Assembly: GCA_947505245.1 (NCBI GenBank)
Contig: CANNIZ010000052.1
Coordinates: 1-33,632, forward strand
DNA length: 33,632 nt
Origin: Pseudomonadota bacterium
GTDB taxonomy: Bacteria > Myxococcota_A > UBA796 > GCA-2862545
Direction of reading: 5' to 3'
Part shown: one piece after another, positions 1 to 9,103 of the stretch
Layout of the letters: each line of letters opens with the position of its first letter
Position numbering within the stretch: the stretch's first letter is position 1
Made by a program: the position numbers and the translations under genes
Notes under the pieces: model-generated
What the model saw: only the letters and a program-made list of their open reading frames with translations
What the model was told of the DNA's origin: nothing
The model's database searches: none

Positions 1-1
1 C

Positions 2-3000
2 GCGTACGTCGGCAAGGCCGAAGACACGATCCAGATCATCCTGGACGACCCCGGCCACTTCATCGGGAACATCATCGAAGCCGTCGGCATGGGCTTCGGG
101 CAGTTCGGCGACAACTTCTTGGACCACCTCCAGAACGGCTTCGTAGGCTGGTTGACGGGCCAGTCGGGCGACGCCGGCATCACGATGCCGGACGACCCGA
201 TGTCCATGGGCGGCGTGCTCGACATCGCGCTCCAGGTGCTCGGCATCACCCCCGAAGGCCTCGAAGAGATCGCCACCGAGCGCATCGGCGAAGAGAACGT
301 CGAGAAGATCAAATTCGTCTGGGGCTTCGTCGAGTCCGCGATCAGCGGCGGCCTCGAGGGCCTGTGGGACCACCTCTCGGAATTCCTCGACGGCATCTAC
401 GACGAGGTCATCGGCGCCATCCAAGAGTGGCTGATGGAGAAGGTCGTCATGGCCGCGATCTCCAAGATCGCCACCATGTGGAACCCGATCGGCGCCATCG
501 TTCAGGCGCTCATCACCGCGTGGAACGTGTACCAGTGGCTGCAGGCGCAGGCCGCCCGCATCATGGGCATCGTGAAGTCCGTCGTGGACTCCATGCACGA
601 CATCGCCACCGGCAACCTCGGCGGCGCCGCGAACATGGTCGAAGGCGCCCTCGCGGGGCTCGTACCGGTGGCCATCGATCTTCTGGCGAGCCTGCTCGGC
701 ATCTCCGGCATCGGCAAGAAGGTTCAGGAGATCGTCGGCGGCATCCGGTCCTGGGTCAGGGACGCGATCAACAAGATGATCGACAAGTTCCTCGGCCTGT
801 TCACGGGCGGCGGCGGTGAAGAAGCAGGCGCGGCCGAGACCGGGAACGCCGAAGCCGAAGGCGATCCATCGCGCGTCGATCCCCACGCGACGGGCGCCGC
901 GACCGGCAACCTCGTCCTGCCCCGACTGGGGTTCTCGGACTCCAACGGCGAGCAACACACGCTGTGGGGCGAGATGTCGGGCACCGACGTGGTGCTCCTC
1001 GTCGCGTCGCCGACCACGGAACCGATCGACAAGGCCGTCACCACCGGCCACATGAGCGCGGTCGAAGGCACGGCCGAAGACACGGTGAAGACCAAGTCCC
1101 ATGCCGCGATGCAGAAGCTTGCGTCGGCGAAGCAGAAGGAGGCCCAAGCGGCCGATACCCGCACCGCTGACGCCGACAAGCAGCTCGCGATGGCTGACGC
1201 GCAGCGGCTCGTCGCCGAGGCGGAGGTCTTGATGCGCGAGGTCACTGGCTTGCTCGGTGCAGCCAGCGGCGCGTCTCCCGAAGACAACATCCGACGGATC
1301 ATGAACGGGTTCCCCGACGTCGAGACCGTCATCACACACCTTCCCGCCGATGTGAAGGCGCTCCCGCTCGCCGAGCTCGTGCGCGCACTTTCTGATGGCA
1401 CCGCGCGCAAGCGGGCCCACGAGTCCTGGTACGCGTCGGTCGGCGGTGGAGAGTCGGCGATCCGAGCGGCGGCGACAATGTTCAGCGACGCGACCGCGCC
1501 GCGGAAGTGCGACGAGATCAAGAACGATCGCCAGGTCACCGGCCGCCACATGGAGTTCTTCACCAAGGCCGTCACCCGGCTCGTAGCCGCCGCAGGCTCG
1601 ATGACGCCAAAGGTGGCCGTGTTCCCGTCGATGACCGCCACGGCCCGGGACGACGGCTTCCTGCGCCAGGGCAACAAGGTCCAGCTCACGGGTACGCTCT
1701 GGCGGGTCAGCGGCCTGAACGGCTTCATCCAGTACAACCTGACACCCGCCTACAAGAACAAGGTGTTCGCGGAGAACGTCCTGCCAACGCTGTCACAGGC
1801 AGTGAAAGACGCGATCGTAGCGAACCCCCTCGCGGTGCCCGAGACGCAGAAGCACCTGCTCGCGACTGAGTTCATCAAGAAGCAGGGGACGTGGCCCACG
1901 GCCATCGCGCCGTACGTGACCGGAGCCATCCGCGGGGGCGGCGGAACGACCTGGTGGACGGACAGCTCGTACAGCGAGGCCGTGGACTTCAAGACGCCTG
2001 ACGGCGCGCGCGACCCGCTGCATGAATTTGGCATGCTCTGCACGATGGGCGCGCTACAACCATCCTGGTACGAAGGCGGACTCGCCCGGTATGCGATCCA
2101 GGGCGACGCGGTCGAGATGCGCAAGCCCACCGTGTTCGACGGCATGATGGGCGAATACTGGCTCCAGTGCGAGGACAAGGCTGAATTCGGCATCACCGGA
2201 GGTGGCAAGCGCGAGTGGGTCGCGGACGCCATTCCCGCGAGCTCCCTGCTCGCTGACCAGACCACCCTGCACGCCACGGGCAACACGTTCGACTCGCTCG
2301 CGGCCGCGGTCAACGCAGGGACCGCTCTTCCCGCCAACCCGCAGCGGAACGAGAACGACAGCGCGCTCGGCGCCCACAACCAGGCGAACCCGAACGAGAG
2401 CATCATCCATGGCCAGTCCGGCGCCATCGGCGACGGGGCAACCTCGTCCACCGGAGCCAGCGCCGGGACGTCCCCTGCCGCAATGAACAACGGCATCGCC
2501 CAGCCCCTGTTGCAGAACCAGACGGCCTCGCAGAACAACGGCGGCGCCCTCGGCGATACCTCGGCGATGAACCTGCCGCCGATCACGATCGACCGGCCGC
2601 TCACGACGGTCGACGGTGAGTCGCACAAGGTCAAGCTTACGCTGCACGGAGACCGCCCCGTCATCACCGTGCACTCGGTCGAGCGGGAGCTCGCCGAGCA
2701 GGTCGGAGCGCCCGAGGGGGAGTTCTACGCCCGACTGACCGGCGACGAAAAGAAGCTGGCCATCCGCCTGGGTCGCGAGGCCGAAGCCAAGGTGGTCGCC
2801 GCCGCCCAAGCCCACCGGGACGCTGAGTCCGCCAAGGCAGCGGGGGACAGCCGCACCGAGACCACGAAGCTCGCTGAGAAGGCGCGACTGCTCACGGAAG
2901 CGCGCGCGCTCATCGACCAGATCACGGCGATCCTCCGCGCGACGGGCTCTCCGACGCCGTCCGGCGGTGCGCCCGCGGCGACTCCTACAACACCGGCTGG

Positions 3001-5014
3001 GCCGGCTCCGGCCACCACCCCGACGCCGGCGACCGCTCCGGCCGGTCCCGGCGTGACGCCGCCCGGGGCCGCCGCGCCCACGATCGATCCCCAGGTCCAG
3101 GGTTGGCTGAACGGTCCAAACACCCACCCGCTGCACGGAACCTACCTCGGCAACGCCACCCGCGCGGGCGTCGGCGGGGCCGTCGCCGACCGCGTGTGGC
3201 AGTCCGTGATCCGTGGCGTCTACGATCCGGATCCGTCTGCGCGCGCGGCCAACCTGCAGCAGGTCGGGAACCTGTTGGACACATTGCTCTCACCGCCGAC
3301 GACCAGCACGCCGTCGCTTTACTCGGGCACCGGAGCGCGCGAGGAGGCGTCCGCGAGCGGCTACGGGGTGCTGGAACAGACCACCGGCGCCGCGATGCTC
3401 GACAAGCTCGACTTCACCAGTCAAAACGCTGCATGGATCGGCGCGCTCCCGCACGAGGCCGAAGTGCGTCCGTTGTGGGTGCGATTGTCGCGCACGTTCG
3501 CGAACAAGCTGCACGGCGAGGTGCACGCGATGTTCAGCCGTTGGAACCCCGGCTCGGTGCTGGCGGCCGACGAACTCGCAGTGCTGCGGGCCAATTCGAT
3601 CACGCCGAAGTACCACGCCGTCGCCGCCAAGGAGCCCGCCGCCGGCACCCTGTGGCATGGCCAGCTCGACGCCAGCGGGCATCTCGTCTCCGGCGACAAC
3701 GCGCTGGGCTCGCTGGGCGATGCCCAATCCGCCGTCGCGGCCTGGAACGCGCGACCCGAGGTCGACCAGCTCGCCGACTGGTTCTCCGTCAAACACCTCG
3801 GGACCGCTCCCGCCGCGCCAGGGACGGCACCTGCACCGGGGACCACCCCGCCCACGACGGCGGCGGCACCCGCCTCCTCGCCAACCTCGGCCGGAACGAC
3901 CGTCCCTGCGGTGGCCGTTCCCACGCCGACGACCTCGGGTCCCACGCCCGCCGTCTCCGCGCCGGCGCCCGGCCCGTCCCCGGCGGAGCTTCTTGTGAAG
4001 CGCCAGCAGTTCGAGCAACGGCTGGGCGGGTATGCCGAGCGCCACCCGCTCGCAAACCAGGCCGCCGCCGCCATGGGGGCGAAGTGCCTCGAAGCGATGA
4101 AGGTCGACGCGCTGCTTTCCAAGTACGAAGGCGCCGAGCGCACGGTCGAAGACATGTTGTTGCTCTCCGGCACTGACCTGAACGCCGTTTGGGCCGGCCG
4201 CCTGGGCAACACGCGCGCCGACCTCCTCGCCATCCAGCAGGCCTTCCAAGGTGGCCAGAACCTCCGCGCGATGTGCAACCACATCGGTGGCTTCATGGAG
4301 AACGTGCTCGGACCCCGCCTGTTCAACGCGTCCGACGCGTTCCTCGACATGCTCATCGAAGACTGCAACCTCAACCGCGCCCAGCTCATGCAGAGCCGCG
4401 ACGCGATGATGGCCGGACGCGTTCGGACCGAATCGGGCGCGCCGCGCACGACCGTGGACAACGACACCGCCTCGTCCATCACGGCCGCCCCGGCCGCGAC
4501 GTATGGCGGTGACACGCGCAGCAAGGGGGCGAAGCCGACGACCGGCTCCGGGGCGATGAATCCGGCTGCGGCGTCGGGAACGCGACGCTCAGCGGTCAAC
4601 CTCTCGGCCGCCGAGGAAACGCAGTCCAACAACCCCAACGGCCCGGACCTGCTCCCGTGGGTGGAAGGAAAGAAGGTCCAGGCGCTCAACGACGCGCACC
4701 CCTGGACCGCCGCGGCGCGCAGCATGAACATGCCCCTCGCCGGCGGCATCTCGGGCACCACCGCCCGCCTCATGAACGCCAACTCGATGCTCGGTGGGGT
4801 CGCCCCGGCGCCGAACGTCCGCCTCGCCGCGCTTGGCTACCTCATCCCGATCAACGCGCACAGCTTCCATGAGATCATGGACGCCGCCAAGCGCGTCGGG
4901 GGGCCCGGTTACACGCCTGGGGACTACAGCTCGATCGCGCCGCTCTCGGCCGGCGAGCTCCAGGCGATCGGGCCGGTGCCCGACAGCGCTCCCACCATCC
5001 CAAGCCCGGCGTGA
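2..5014 (+). CDS. Giant DUF4157/eCIS-associated toxin-like protein, 5' partial
   Basis: The frame is open to the left window edge, so the N-terminus, where a DUF4157 domain would be expected, lies outside; the methionine at 89 is internal. Residues here count from that methionine. Residues 1-240 are a long amphipathic and hydrophobic helical region that I recognise from DUF4157 (eCIS-core) proteins. It ends in a Gly/Glu-rich linker. Two beta segments with a G-E-x-H motif follow (287-290 and 843-846), each leading into an Ala/Glu-rich coiled coil (about 345-388 and 901-948). Pro/Ala/Thr linkers at about 965-1000 and 1250-1300 separate the modules. Residues 1078-1162 look like an ADP-ribosyl-cyclase/NADase-type toxin domain (Y-S-G at 1078-1080, W1130, S1134, E1162). 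The C-terminus has S-G-T-T (1555-1558) and H-S-F-H-E (1591-1595). It is probably a secreted toxin or injection-system cargo. Family assignment is from memory; the enzymatic activity is inferred. Confidence 0.8.
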   Translation, partial: AYVGKAEDTIQIILDDPGHFIGNIIEAVGMGFGQFGDNFLDHLQNGFVGWLTGQSGDAGITMPDDPMSMGGVLDIALQVLGITPEGLEEIATERIGEENVEKIKFVWGFVESAISGGLEGLWDHLSEFLDGIYDEVIGAIQEWLMEKVVMAAISKIATMWNPIGAIVQALITAWNVYQWLQAQAARIMGIVKSVVDSMHDIATGNLGGAANMVEGALAGLVPVAIDLLASLLGISGIGKKVQEIVGGIRSWVRDAINKMIDKFLGLFTGGGGEEAGAAETGNAEAEGDPSRVDPHATGAATGNLVLPRLGFSDSNGEQHTLWGEMSGTDVVLLVASPTTEPIDKAVTTGHMSAVEGTAEDTVKTKSHAAMQKLASAKQKEAQAADTRTADADKQLAMADAQRLVAEAEVLMREVTGLLGAASGASPEDNIRRIMNGFPDVETVITHLPADVKALPLAELVRALSDGTARKRAHESWYASVGGGESAIRAAATMFSDATAPRKCDEIKNDRQVTGRHMEFFTKAVTRLVAAAGSMTPKVAVFPSMTATARDDGFLRQGNKVQLTGTLWRVSGLNGFIQYNLTPAYKNKVFAENVLPTLSQAVKDAIVANPLAVPETQKHLLATEFIKKQGTWPTAIAPYVTGAIRGGGGTTWWTDSSYSEAVDFKTPDGARDPLHEFGMLCTMGALQPSWYEGGLARYAIQGDAVEMRKPTVFDGMMGEYWLQCEDKAEFGITGGGKREWVADAIPASSLLADQTTLHATGNTFDSLAAAVNAGTALPANPQRNENDSALGAHNQANPNESIIHGQSGAIGDGATSSTGASAGTSPAAMNNGIAQPLLQNQTASQNNGGALGDTSAMNLPPITIDRPLTTVDGESHKVKLTLHGDRPVITVHSVERELAEQVGAPEGEFYARLTGDEKKLAIRLGREAEAKVVAAAQAHRDAESAKAAGDSRTETTKLAEKARLLTEARALIDQITAILRATGSPTPSGGAPAATPTTPAGPAPATTPTPATAPAGPGVTPPGAAAPTIDPQVQGWLNGPNTHPLHGTYLGNATRAGVGGAVADRVWQSVIRGVYDPDPSARAANLQQVGNLLDTLLSPPTTSTPSLYSGTGAREEASASGYGVLEQTTGAAMLDKLDFTSQNAAWIGALPHEAEVRPLWVRLSRTFANKLHGEVHAMFSRWNPGSVLAADELAVLRANSITPKYHAVAAKEPAAGTLWHGQLDASGHLVSGDNALGSLGDAQSAVAAWNARPEVDQLADWFSVKHLGTAPAAPGTAPAPGTTPPTTAAAPASSPTSAGTTVPAVAVPTPTTSGPTPAVSAPAPGPSPAELLVKRQQFEQRLGGYAERHPLANQAAAAMGAKCLEAMKVDALLSKYEGAERTVEDMLLLSGTDLNAVWAGRLGNTRADLLAIQQAFQGGQNLRAMCNHIGGFMENVLGPRLFNASDAFLDMLIEDCNLNRAQLMQSRDAMMAGRVRTESGAPRTTVDNDTASSITAAPAATYGGDTRSKGAKPTTGSGAMNPAAASGTRRSAVNLSAAEETQSNNPNGPDLLPWVEGKKVQALNDAHPWTAAARSMNMPLAGGISGTTARLMNANSMLGGVAPAPNVRLAALGYLIPINAHSFHEIMDAAKRVGGPGYTPGDYSSIAPLSAGELQAIGPVPDSAPTIPSPA

Positions 5015-5028
5015 CCTGATGGACGACA

Positions 5029-6942
5029 ATGCGGCGCTGTGATCAAGGTGGCTACACCGTCGGCGCCGAGTTCAGGTCCCCGGACGAGCCCGCCCTCCGG
5101 CAGGCCGACGCGATTCCCGTTCCCATCGGGTGCAGCGCCCTGAAGTGCGACACGTGTGGGGCGCCCGTCCAGCAACGGGGTCCGTTCCTCGTGGACCCCG
5201 AAGTGCCCATGTCGTCGTGGGCCGGTCGGCCCGCGGCGGAGTGGCCCGCGCGCCCCGACCTGACAACGAACGTCTTGCGCACCTACGCGTGCAAATGCAC
5301 GGTCTGGCTTGAAGGCAACGCCACCGCGCTCGCTCGCCAGAACCCGGACCGAAAGACGCCCGCCTGGCGATGCTCCGGCCACCCTGTTGCACAGCTTCCG
5401 TTTGCGCTGGACGGCATCACCGTCGACGGCACCCTCCCCTGGCGCGTGCCAGAGCTCCTGGCCGGTCCCCCGACGCTCGCCATAGCGGAACGTCGCTCGC
5501 CCGTGACGTGGCTGCTCCTGGTATGGGTGGCCGTCGAGGAGACCGTGCTCCACGACGCCATCGCCGAGGCGGTCGTCTCGGCCCTCGAAGATCCCCGCAG
5601 CGCGACCCGAGGTCGGGCGCTGGCCTTCCTCGATCAAGCGCCCGAAGCCGACCCCAACGGGCGCGTCCTCGAGCTCGCAGCGGGCCGCCGGGAGGGCTTT
5701 GCGGGCGTCGCATTCGCCGATACCGGTCGGACGCTGGAACAAGCGCTGGTGCAGGCGCTGGCATCGCGAGCCCTCGCCACGCGCGATCCAGAGTGCCTCG
5801 CCGTGTTGCGCAACGACGCCCTGGCGGGACAATCGGCGCCGACATGGTTCGCGCTGGCGTCGGTCGACCCCGCGTTCGTCACCGCCAACGCAGAGGCGCT
5901 CGCGCGGCGTGGGGGGGCCTCCTGGCTTTCCGTCACCGCCGCCGCCGGTACGCTCGACCTGAATGCGCTGCTGCCGGAGCTGGTGGCAAAGGGCGCGATC
6001 GCCGCATCCGACGCGGCCCTGCATGGCGTCCACGTGGAAGCGCCCTCCACGCCCGCAGCCACTGCCCCCGCGCCATCTGACGCAGCCCTCGGCGAGTTCG
6101 TCGCGAGCCTGCAGGATGGGCGCACTCGTCAGGCCCTCGAGTCCTTCGACCTGAATGCCCTCGAGCGCATCCCCGCTGACCAACGGGCCCTCGTCAAAGG
6201 CCTCCTTGAGGCGCGGCTGGTCGAGTCCGATCCTCGAATTGCCGCGGCGCTGGTCGCGCTGAAGGACCCAACCGCGACCCCCGCCCTCACGGGCGCGCTC
6301 AAGACCGAACGCGCCCGAGGCAACCCGCGTATGGTGCTGGCCCTGGCGCTAGCCCTCCAAGCCCTCGCCGGACGGGACCCGACCGAAGATTTGACCTGGG
6401 TCCTGGGCCAGCGCGCGAGCTTCGATGTCCTCGTCTCCGCCGCAGACAACCTCGCGCGCATCGCCCCCCAACAGGCGCGCGCCTCCCTGCGTCCGCTGCT
6501 CCAGCCTCCGTCGCCGGCGCCCGTGCGCGAGGGCGTGCTGCGGCCATGGCTATCGACGTTCTGGAAGCTCCCCGTCGTCGATCGCACTTCGCCGCTGGCC
6601 GCGATCGCGCTGCTGCTGACGAGTCCGCTTGACCAGGTCGCGTCGCTCGCCGCCACCGACCTCGATCAGCTCGAAGGGGACATCGCGAAGAGCCGCCTCG
6701 GGTTCGCTCCGTGGACGCTGCCCGCGAATGTCGACGAAGGAACAATTCCCACCGACCCGCGTGCCCGTCTCGTGCTCCGGGGTCGCGTCTGGACGCGCCT
6801 GCTGCAAACCCCGACGCTCGCAGACGTGCAACTCGCACGCGACCTGGACACCAACGCGGACGCCGTCTTGGTGGCCGCTGCGGAATCCCCCTTGCTCGCC
6901 TTCGGTCCATCCGAAGCTGCAATTCTCAGGAGCCCACGGTGA
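5029..6942 (+). CDS. A1: Cys-rich N-terminus plus helical-repeat protein, candidate immunity/partner of the toxin
   Basis: I do not recognise a named family. The 637-aa protein has a Cys-rich head (C4, C35, C40-x-x-C43, C88-x-C90, C115, H118) that looks like a zinc-binding domain. The rest is Ala/Leu-rich paired helices of HEAT/armadillo type, interrupted by a Pro/Ala linker near residue 345. There is no signal peptide or membrane segment, so it is probably cytoplasmic. It begins 14 nt after the toxin stop. ATG 5029 is chosen because the nearby ATG at 5019 opens only a 7-codon frame. Its stop overlaps the start of B1 (GTGA). Shorter relatives occur at 7988-8314 (C-terminal piece) and 9104-9893 (frameshifted), each followed by a B gene. 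Position directly behind a toxin-like gene and local duplication suggest an immunity or chaperone role, which is inference. Confidence 0.75.
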   Translation: MRRCDQGGYTVGAEFRSPDEPALRQADAIPVPIGCSALKCDTCGAPVQQRGPFLVDPEVPMSSWAGRPAAEWPARPDLTTNVLRTYACKCTVWLEGNATALARQNPDRKTPAWRCSGHPVAQLPFALDGITVDGTLPWRVPELLAGPPTLAIAERRSPVTWLLLVWVAVEETVLHDAIAEAVVSALEDPRSATRGRALAFLDQAPEADPNGRVLELAAGRREGFAGVAFADTGRTLEQALVQALASRALATRDPECLAVLRNDALAGQSAPTWFALASVDPAFVTANAEALARRGGASWLSVTAAAGTLDLNALLPELVAKGAIAASDAALHGVHVEAPSTPAATAPAPSDAALGEFVASLQDGRTRQALESFDLNALERIPADQRALVKGLLEARLVESDPRIAAALVALKDPTATPALTGALKTERARGNPRMVLALALALQALAGRDPTEDLTWVLGQRASFDVLVSAADNLARIAPQQARASLRPLLQPPSPAPVREGVLRPWLSTFWKLPVVDRTSPLAAIALLLTSPLDQVASLAATDLDQLEGDIAKSRLGFAPWTLPANVDEGTIPTDPRARLVLRGRVWTRLLQTPTLADVQLARDLDTNADAVLVAAAESPLLAFGPSEAAILRSPR

Positions 6943-7637
6943 CGCTTCGCCTCGGACCGCTCGCGTTTTCCACCTCGGCGGAGTTCGCCTTGTGGTTCGC
7001 CGCCGCGGCCTCCACAGGAGCGGGCCTTCCGAATCCCCAGATCGGCGCCGCCGAATTCGTCGCCTCCGCTTGGCCCCAAGACGAGGCAGCCGCGGACGCG
7101 ATCGTGGAGGGGCTCCTGCTAACGCTCGACAAGAACGGCGCTGCCGTGCGCGCAGAGGCTCTGCGCGCGCTGCAGACCGCCGACACCCCCGCCTATCGGT
7201 CACGAATCCCCTCGCTCCTCGGCGCGAGTTGGGTCGACGACGCCGAGCCCGCCGGGCCACCGCTCGGCTACGGCCTGACGCTCTCGTTGCTGCACGGTCC
7301 AGGCGCGACAGACGACGCCACGGCGCGGGCCCTCTGGGCCCAGCGCGACCGCTTTGGCACCCGCGACCTCCTCCTCCAGACCTTCTGCACGGCCCCGATC
7401 GTCAAGACGGTCGGCGTTGAAGTCCTCCGCGCCGAAGCCCGCGCGGGACGACTCGACCCTGCGCAAATCGCTCCCTTCGGCGCAACCCTGGCCTTGTATG
7501 GCGGCCCCGCGATCGCGGTCGAGGTCGGTACGATGCTTCGCGGCGCAACCGCCCAAGATCGCGCTGAGTTCCTGCGCCTCGCGACCCCGTGGGTGGGTGA
7601 TCGCGTCGCCGACTTGAAGGCCGCCCTGGGAATTTGA
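6939..7637 (+). CDS. B1: helical protein, first copy of the B family
   Basis: The 232-aa protein starts at GTG 6939, which overlaps the A1 stop as GTGA; an AGGAG ribosome site lies about 6 nt upstream. The frame is open further upstream, but a longer start would lie entirely within A1. It is Ala-rich and mostly helical, with no signal peptide or obvious catalytic motif. The N-terminal 45 residues share the pattern x-G-x-L-x-(T/D)-x-A-x-(F/L)-A-x-W-F/L with B2 and B3. It is more diverged from those two than they are from each other. Coupling to A1 argues that the two products act together. The function is unknown. Confidence 0.75.
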   Translation: MTLRLGPLAFSTSAEFALWFAAAASTGAGLPNPQIGAAEFVASAWPQDEAAADAIVEGLLLTLDKNGAAVRAEALRALQTADTPAYRSRIPSLLGASWVDDAEPAGPPLGYGLTLSLLHGPGATDDATARALWAQRDRFGTRDLLLQTFCTAPIVKTVGVEVLRAEARAGRLDPAQIAPFGATLALYGGPAIAVEVGTMLRGATAQDRAEFLRLATPWVGDRVADLKAALGI

Positions 7638-7638
7638 T

Positions 7639-7980
7639 CACGCCCCAGCGCGCCACACGGCCAATCCGAGTGCTGTCCCGAGGTCGAAGCCCAAGGGCGA
7701 CCTCATCAACAACGGCACACCGATCCTGGGCACGCAGAGCGACGTCCAGAGCGGCGCGACCGTGACAGCCGCCAACGAACAGCTCGCCAAGAAGGGCGAG
7801 TCGCGCGACGAGGTGAACAAGCCAAAGACGACGACGGGCGAGGCCAATCCGGCCGTTCAGAGCACGACCAAGAAGAGCGACGCCACGACGCCCCTCTCCG
7901 AGAATGAAAAGGAGCTCGGGGGCGGCGGGTACCTGATCCCGATCAACGCGCACAGCTTCCACGAGATCATGCAGGCCGCA
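7639..7980 (+). pseudogene. Headless relic of a second toxin C-terminal tail
   Basis: Frame 1 is open from just after the B1 stop and encodes a low-complexity Thr/Lys/Asn linker, then a 17-residue segment (7930-7980) matching the tail of the giant toxin at 4838-4888: Y-L-I-P through H-S-F-H-E-I-M. The two DNA stretches match at 46 of 51 positions. The linker also aligns loosely with the toxin linker (K-P-x-T, N-P-A, S-x-T-K/R). The toxin's roughly 60 residues around S-G-T-T are missing here. Homology stops at 7980, where deltaA2 sequence takes over. There is no start codon or ribosome site in the linker before ATG 7762. This looks like an orphan cassette left by duplication and two deletions rather than a working gene. 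Confidence 0.7.
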
Positions 7981-7987
7981 TCGTCGT

Positions 7988-8314
7988 GTGGTCATCGGAA
8001 CGCGAGCATTGCTCGCCAAGCCGCATGGTGGGCGCCTCCGAGAGGCCGCGTTGCGGGGGCACGCGCGCTACACCCTGCGATTCCTCGTGTACGCCGACCC
8101 CGCCTGGTCGGTCGATCACGTCGTAGATCTCGCAAAGAACGGTGGATTCCGCGAGCCCCTCGACGTGATGTACCCGCTGCCGGCCCAGGACCGCGAGCGG
8201 GCCCTGCGAACGCTCGTCGCCGCTAATGCGGTACCGCGCGAGGAAGCCTTGGATTATGCGCGCACCCTGCTCGCCGAACACGAAGACCTGATCAACGAGC
8301 TGGAGCGCGGATGA
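7988..8314 (+). pseudogene. deltaA2: N-terminally truncated A-family gene
   Basis: The open frame from GTG 7988 gives 108 aa. From about 8060 on it aligns with the C-terminal half of A3: P-L/I-D-V-x-F/Y-P-L, then a Leu/Ala helix, A-x-D-(F/Y)-A-R-(S/T)-L-L, then a short acidic tail. The Cys-rich head and most of the helical region seen in A1 are absent. The 5' boundary is abrupt and sits against the toxin-tail relic, as if a deletion fused the two. The stop overlaps the ATG of B2 (ATGA), the same junction type as in the other two units. It may still be translated as a short protein, but I treat it as a remnant. Confidence 0.6.
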
Positions 8315-9006
8315 TCGAGATCGACGGAAAGACGCTCACCACCGCGGACGAGATCGCCAGCTGGCTCATCGACGCCGCCGTCACGAGTCGTGGCGTGAAG
8401 CCGTGGCACTCCAACGCCGGCGAGACGCTCTCCGAGCAGCCCTACTCCGACGAGATCGCGAAGGCCATCGTCCGCGTGCTCGATCAGGGGCCCACGGTCG
8501 CGCGCGCCGCCGCGTGCACCTACCTGAGCCTTCGTCCGGTGAACGCGCCCGTACTGCAGCAGGCCGGGATCCGCTGGGTGTCGCCACCCGCGGCGTGGCT
8601 GGAAGAGGCGGGCTCGACGAGCGGCGCGAAGATGGGCAGCCTGCTCGCGTGGGCGGCCGAGAGCTGTGGCGTCGCAAAGGACGACGCAACCTCGGCAGCT
8701 TTTTTTGCCCTCGCCGGCCGGTACGACACCTGGCACCTATGGACCCTCGCCATCGTGCACGCGGATCCGGCCGGACGCGGGCTCCAGGCGCTCCACGACG
8801 GGATCGATCATGGCGTCCGGCTCTCCGCTGGGGACGCCGACATGCTCGCTTGGCGGTACGCGACACACGCGCCAAACCTGCTGGCGGCCGTGGGAGGTTT
8901 GCTCGCCGGCCACGATCAAGCCGTACGAAGCGCGTTCTTCGCGGAGGCGACGAAACAACTCGACCCCGTGCAAGCCGCGGCGGTCGCCGCAGTGATGGGA
9001 CTATGA
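8311..9006 (+). CDS. B2: helical protein, second copy of the B family
   Basis: A 231-aa protein with an ATG start overlapping the deltaA2 stop by ATGA. The N-terminus has a short beta strand with D-G-K, then a helix containing A-S-W-L. The mid-section P-P-A-A-W-L followed by G-S-L-L and C/S-G-V-A is shared with B3 (P-P-A-A-W-L and G-S-L-L-T-S-A-A). The rest is Ala-rich helix. There is no signal peptide or membrane segment. It is intact although its A partner is truncated, so B either has a role of its own or has been kept by chance. The function is unknown. Confidence 0.75.
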   Translation: MIEIDGKTLTTADEIASWLIDAAVTSRGVKPWHSNAGETLSEQPYSDEIAKAIVRVLDQGPTVARAAACTYLSLRPVNAPVLQQAGIRWVSPPAAWLEEAGSTSGAKMGSLLAWAAESCGVAKDDATSAAFFALAGRYDTWHLWTLAIVHADPAGRGLQALHDGIDHGVRLSAGDADMLAWRYATHAPNLLAAVGGLLAGHDQAVRSAFFAEATKQLDPVQAAAVAAVMGL

Positions 9007-9103
9007 ACAGATACCGACCATGGGTTGCAGCCAGCTCCGTTGACGACCGCATCGCGGGCGCCACGCCCCTCGTCGCGCCCTTCCTCGGTCCGCCGACACG
9101 CTG
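9007..9103. other. Short gap between B2 and A3
   Basis: The 97 bases hold no gene and no hairpin or clear promoter that I can support. This is the only sizeable gap between two of the A-B units, so a separate promoter for unit 3 could lie here. Confidence 0.3.
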
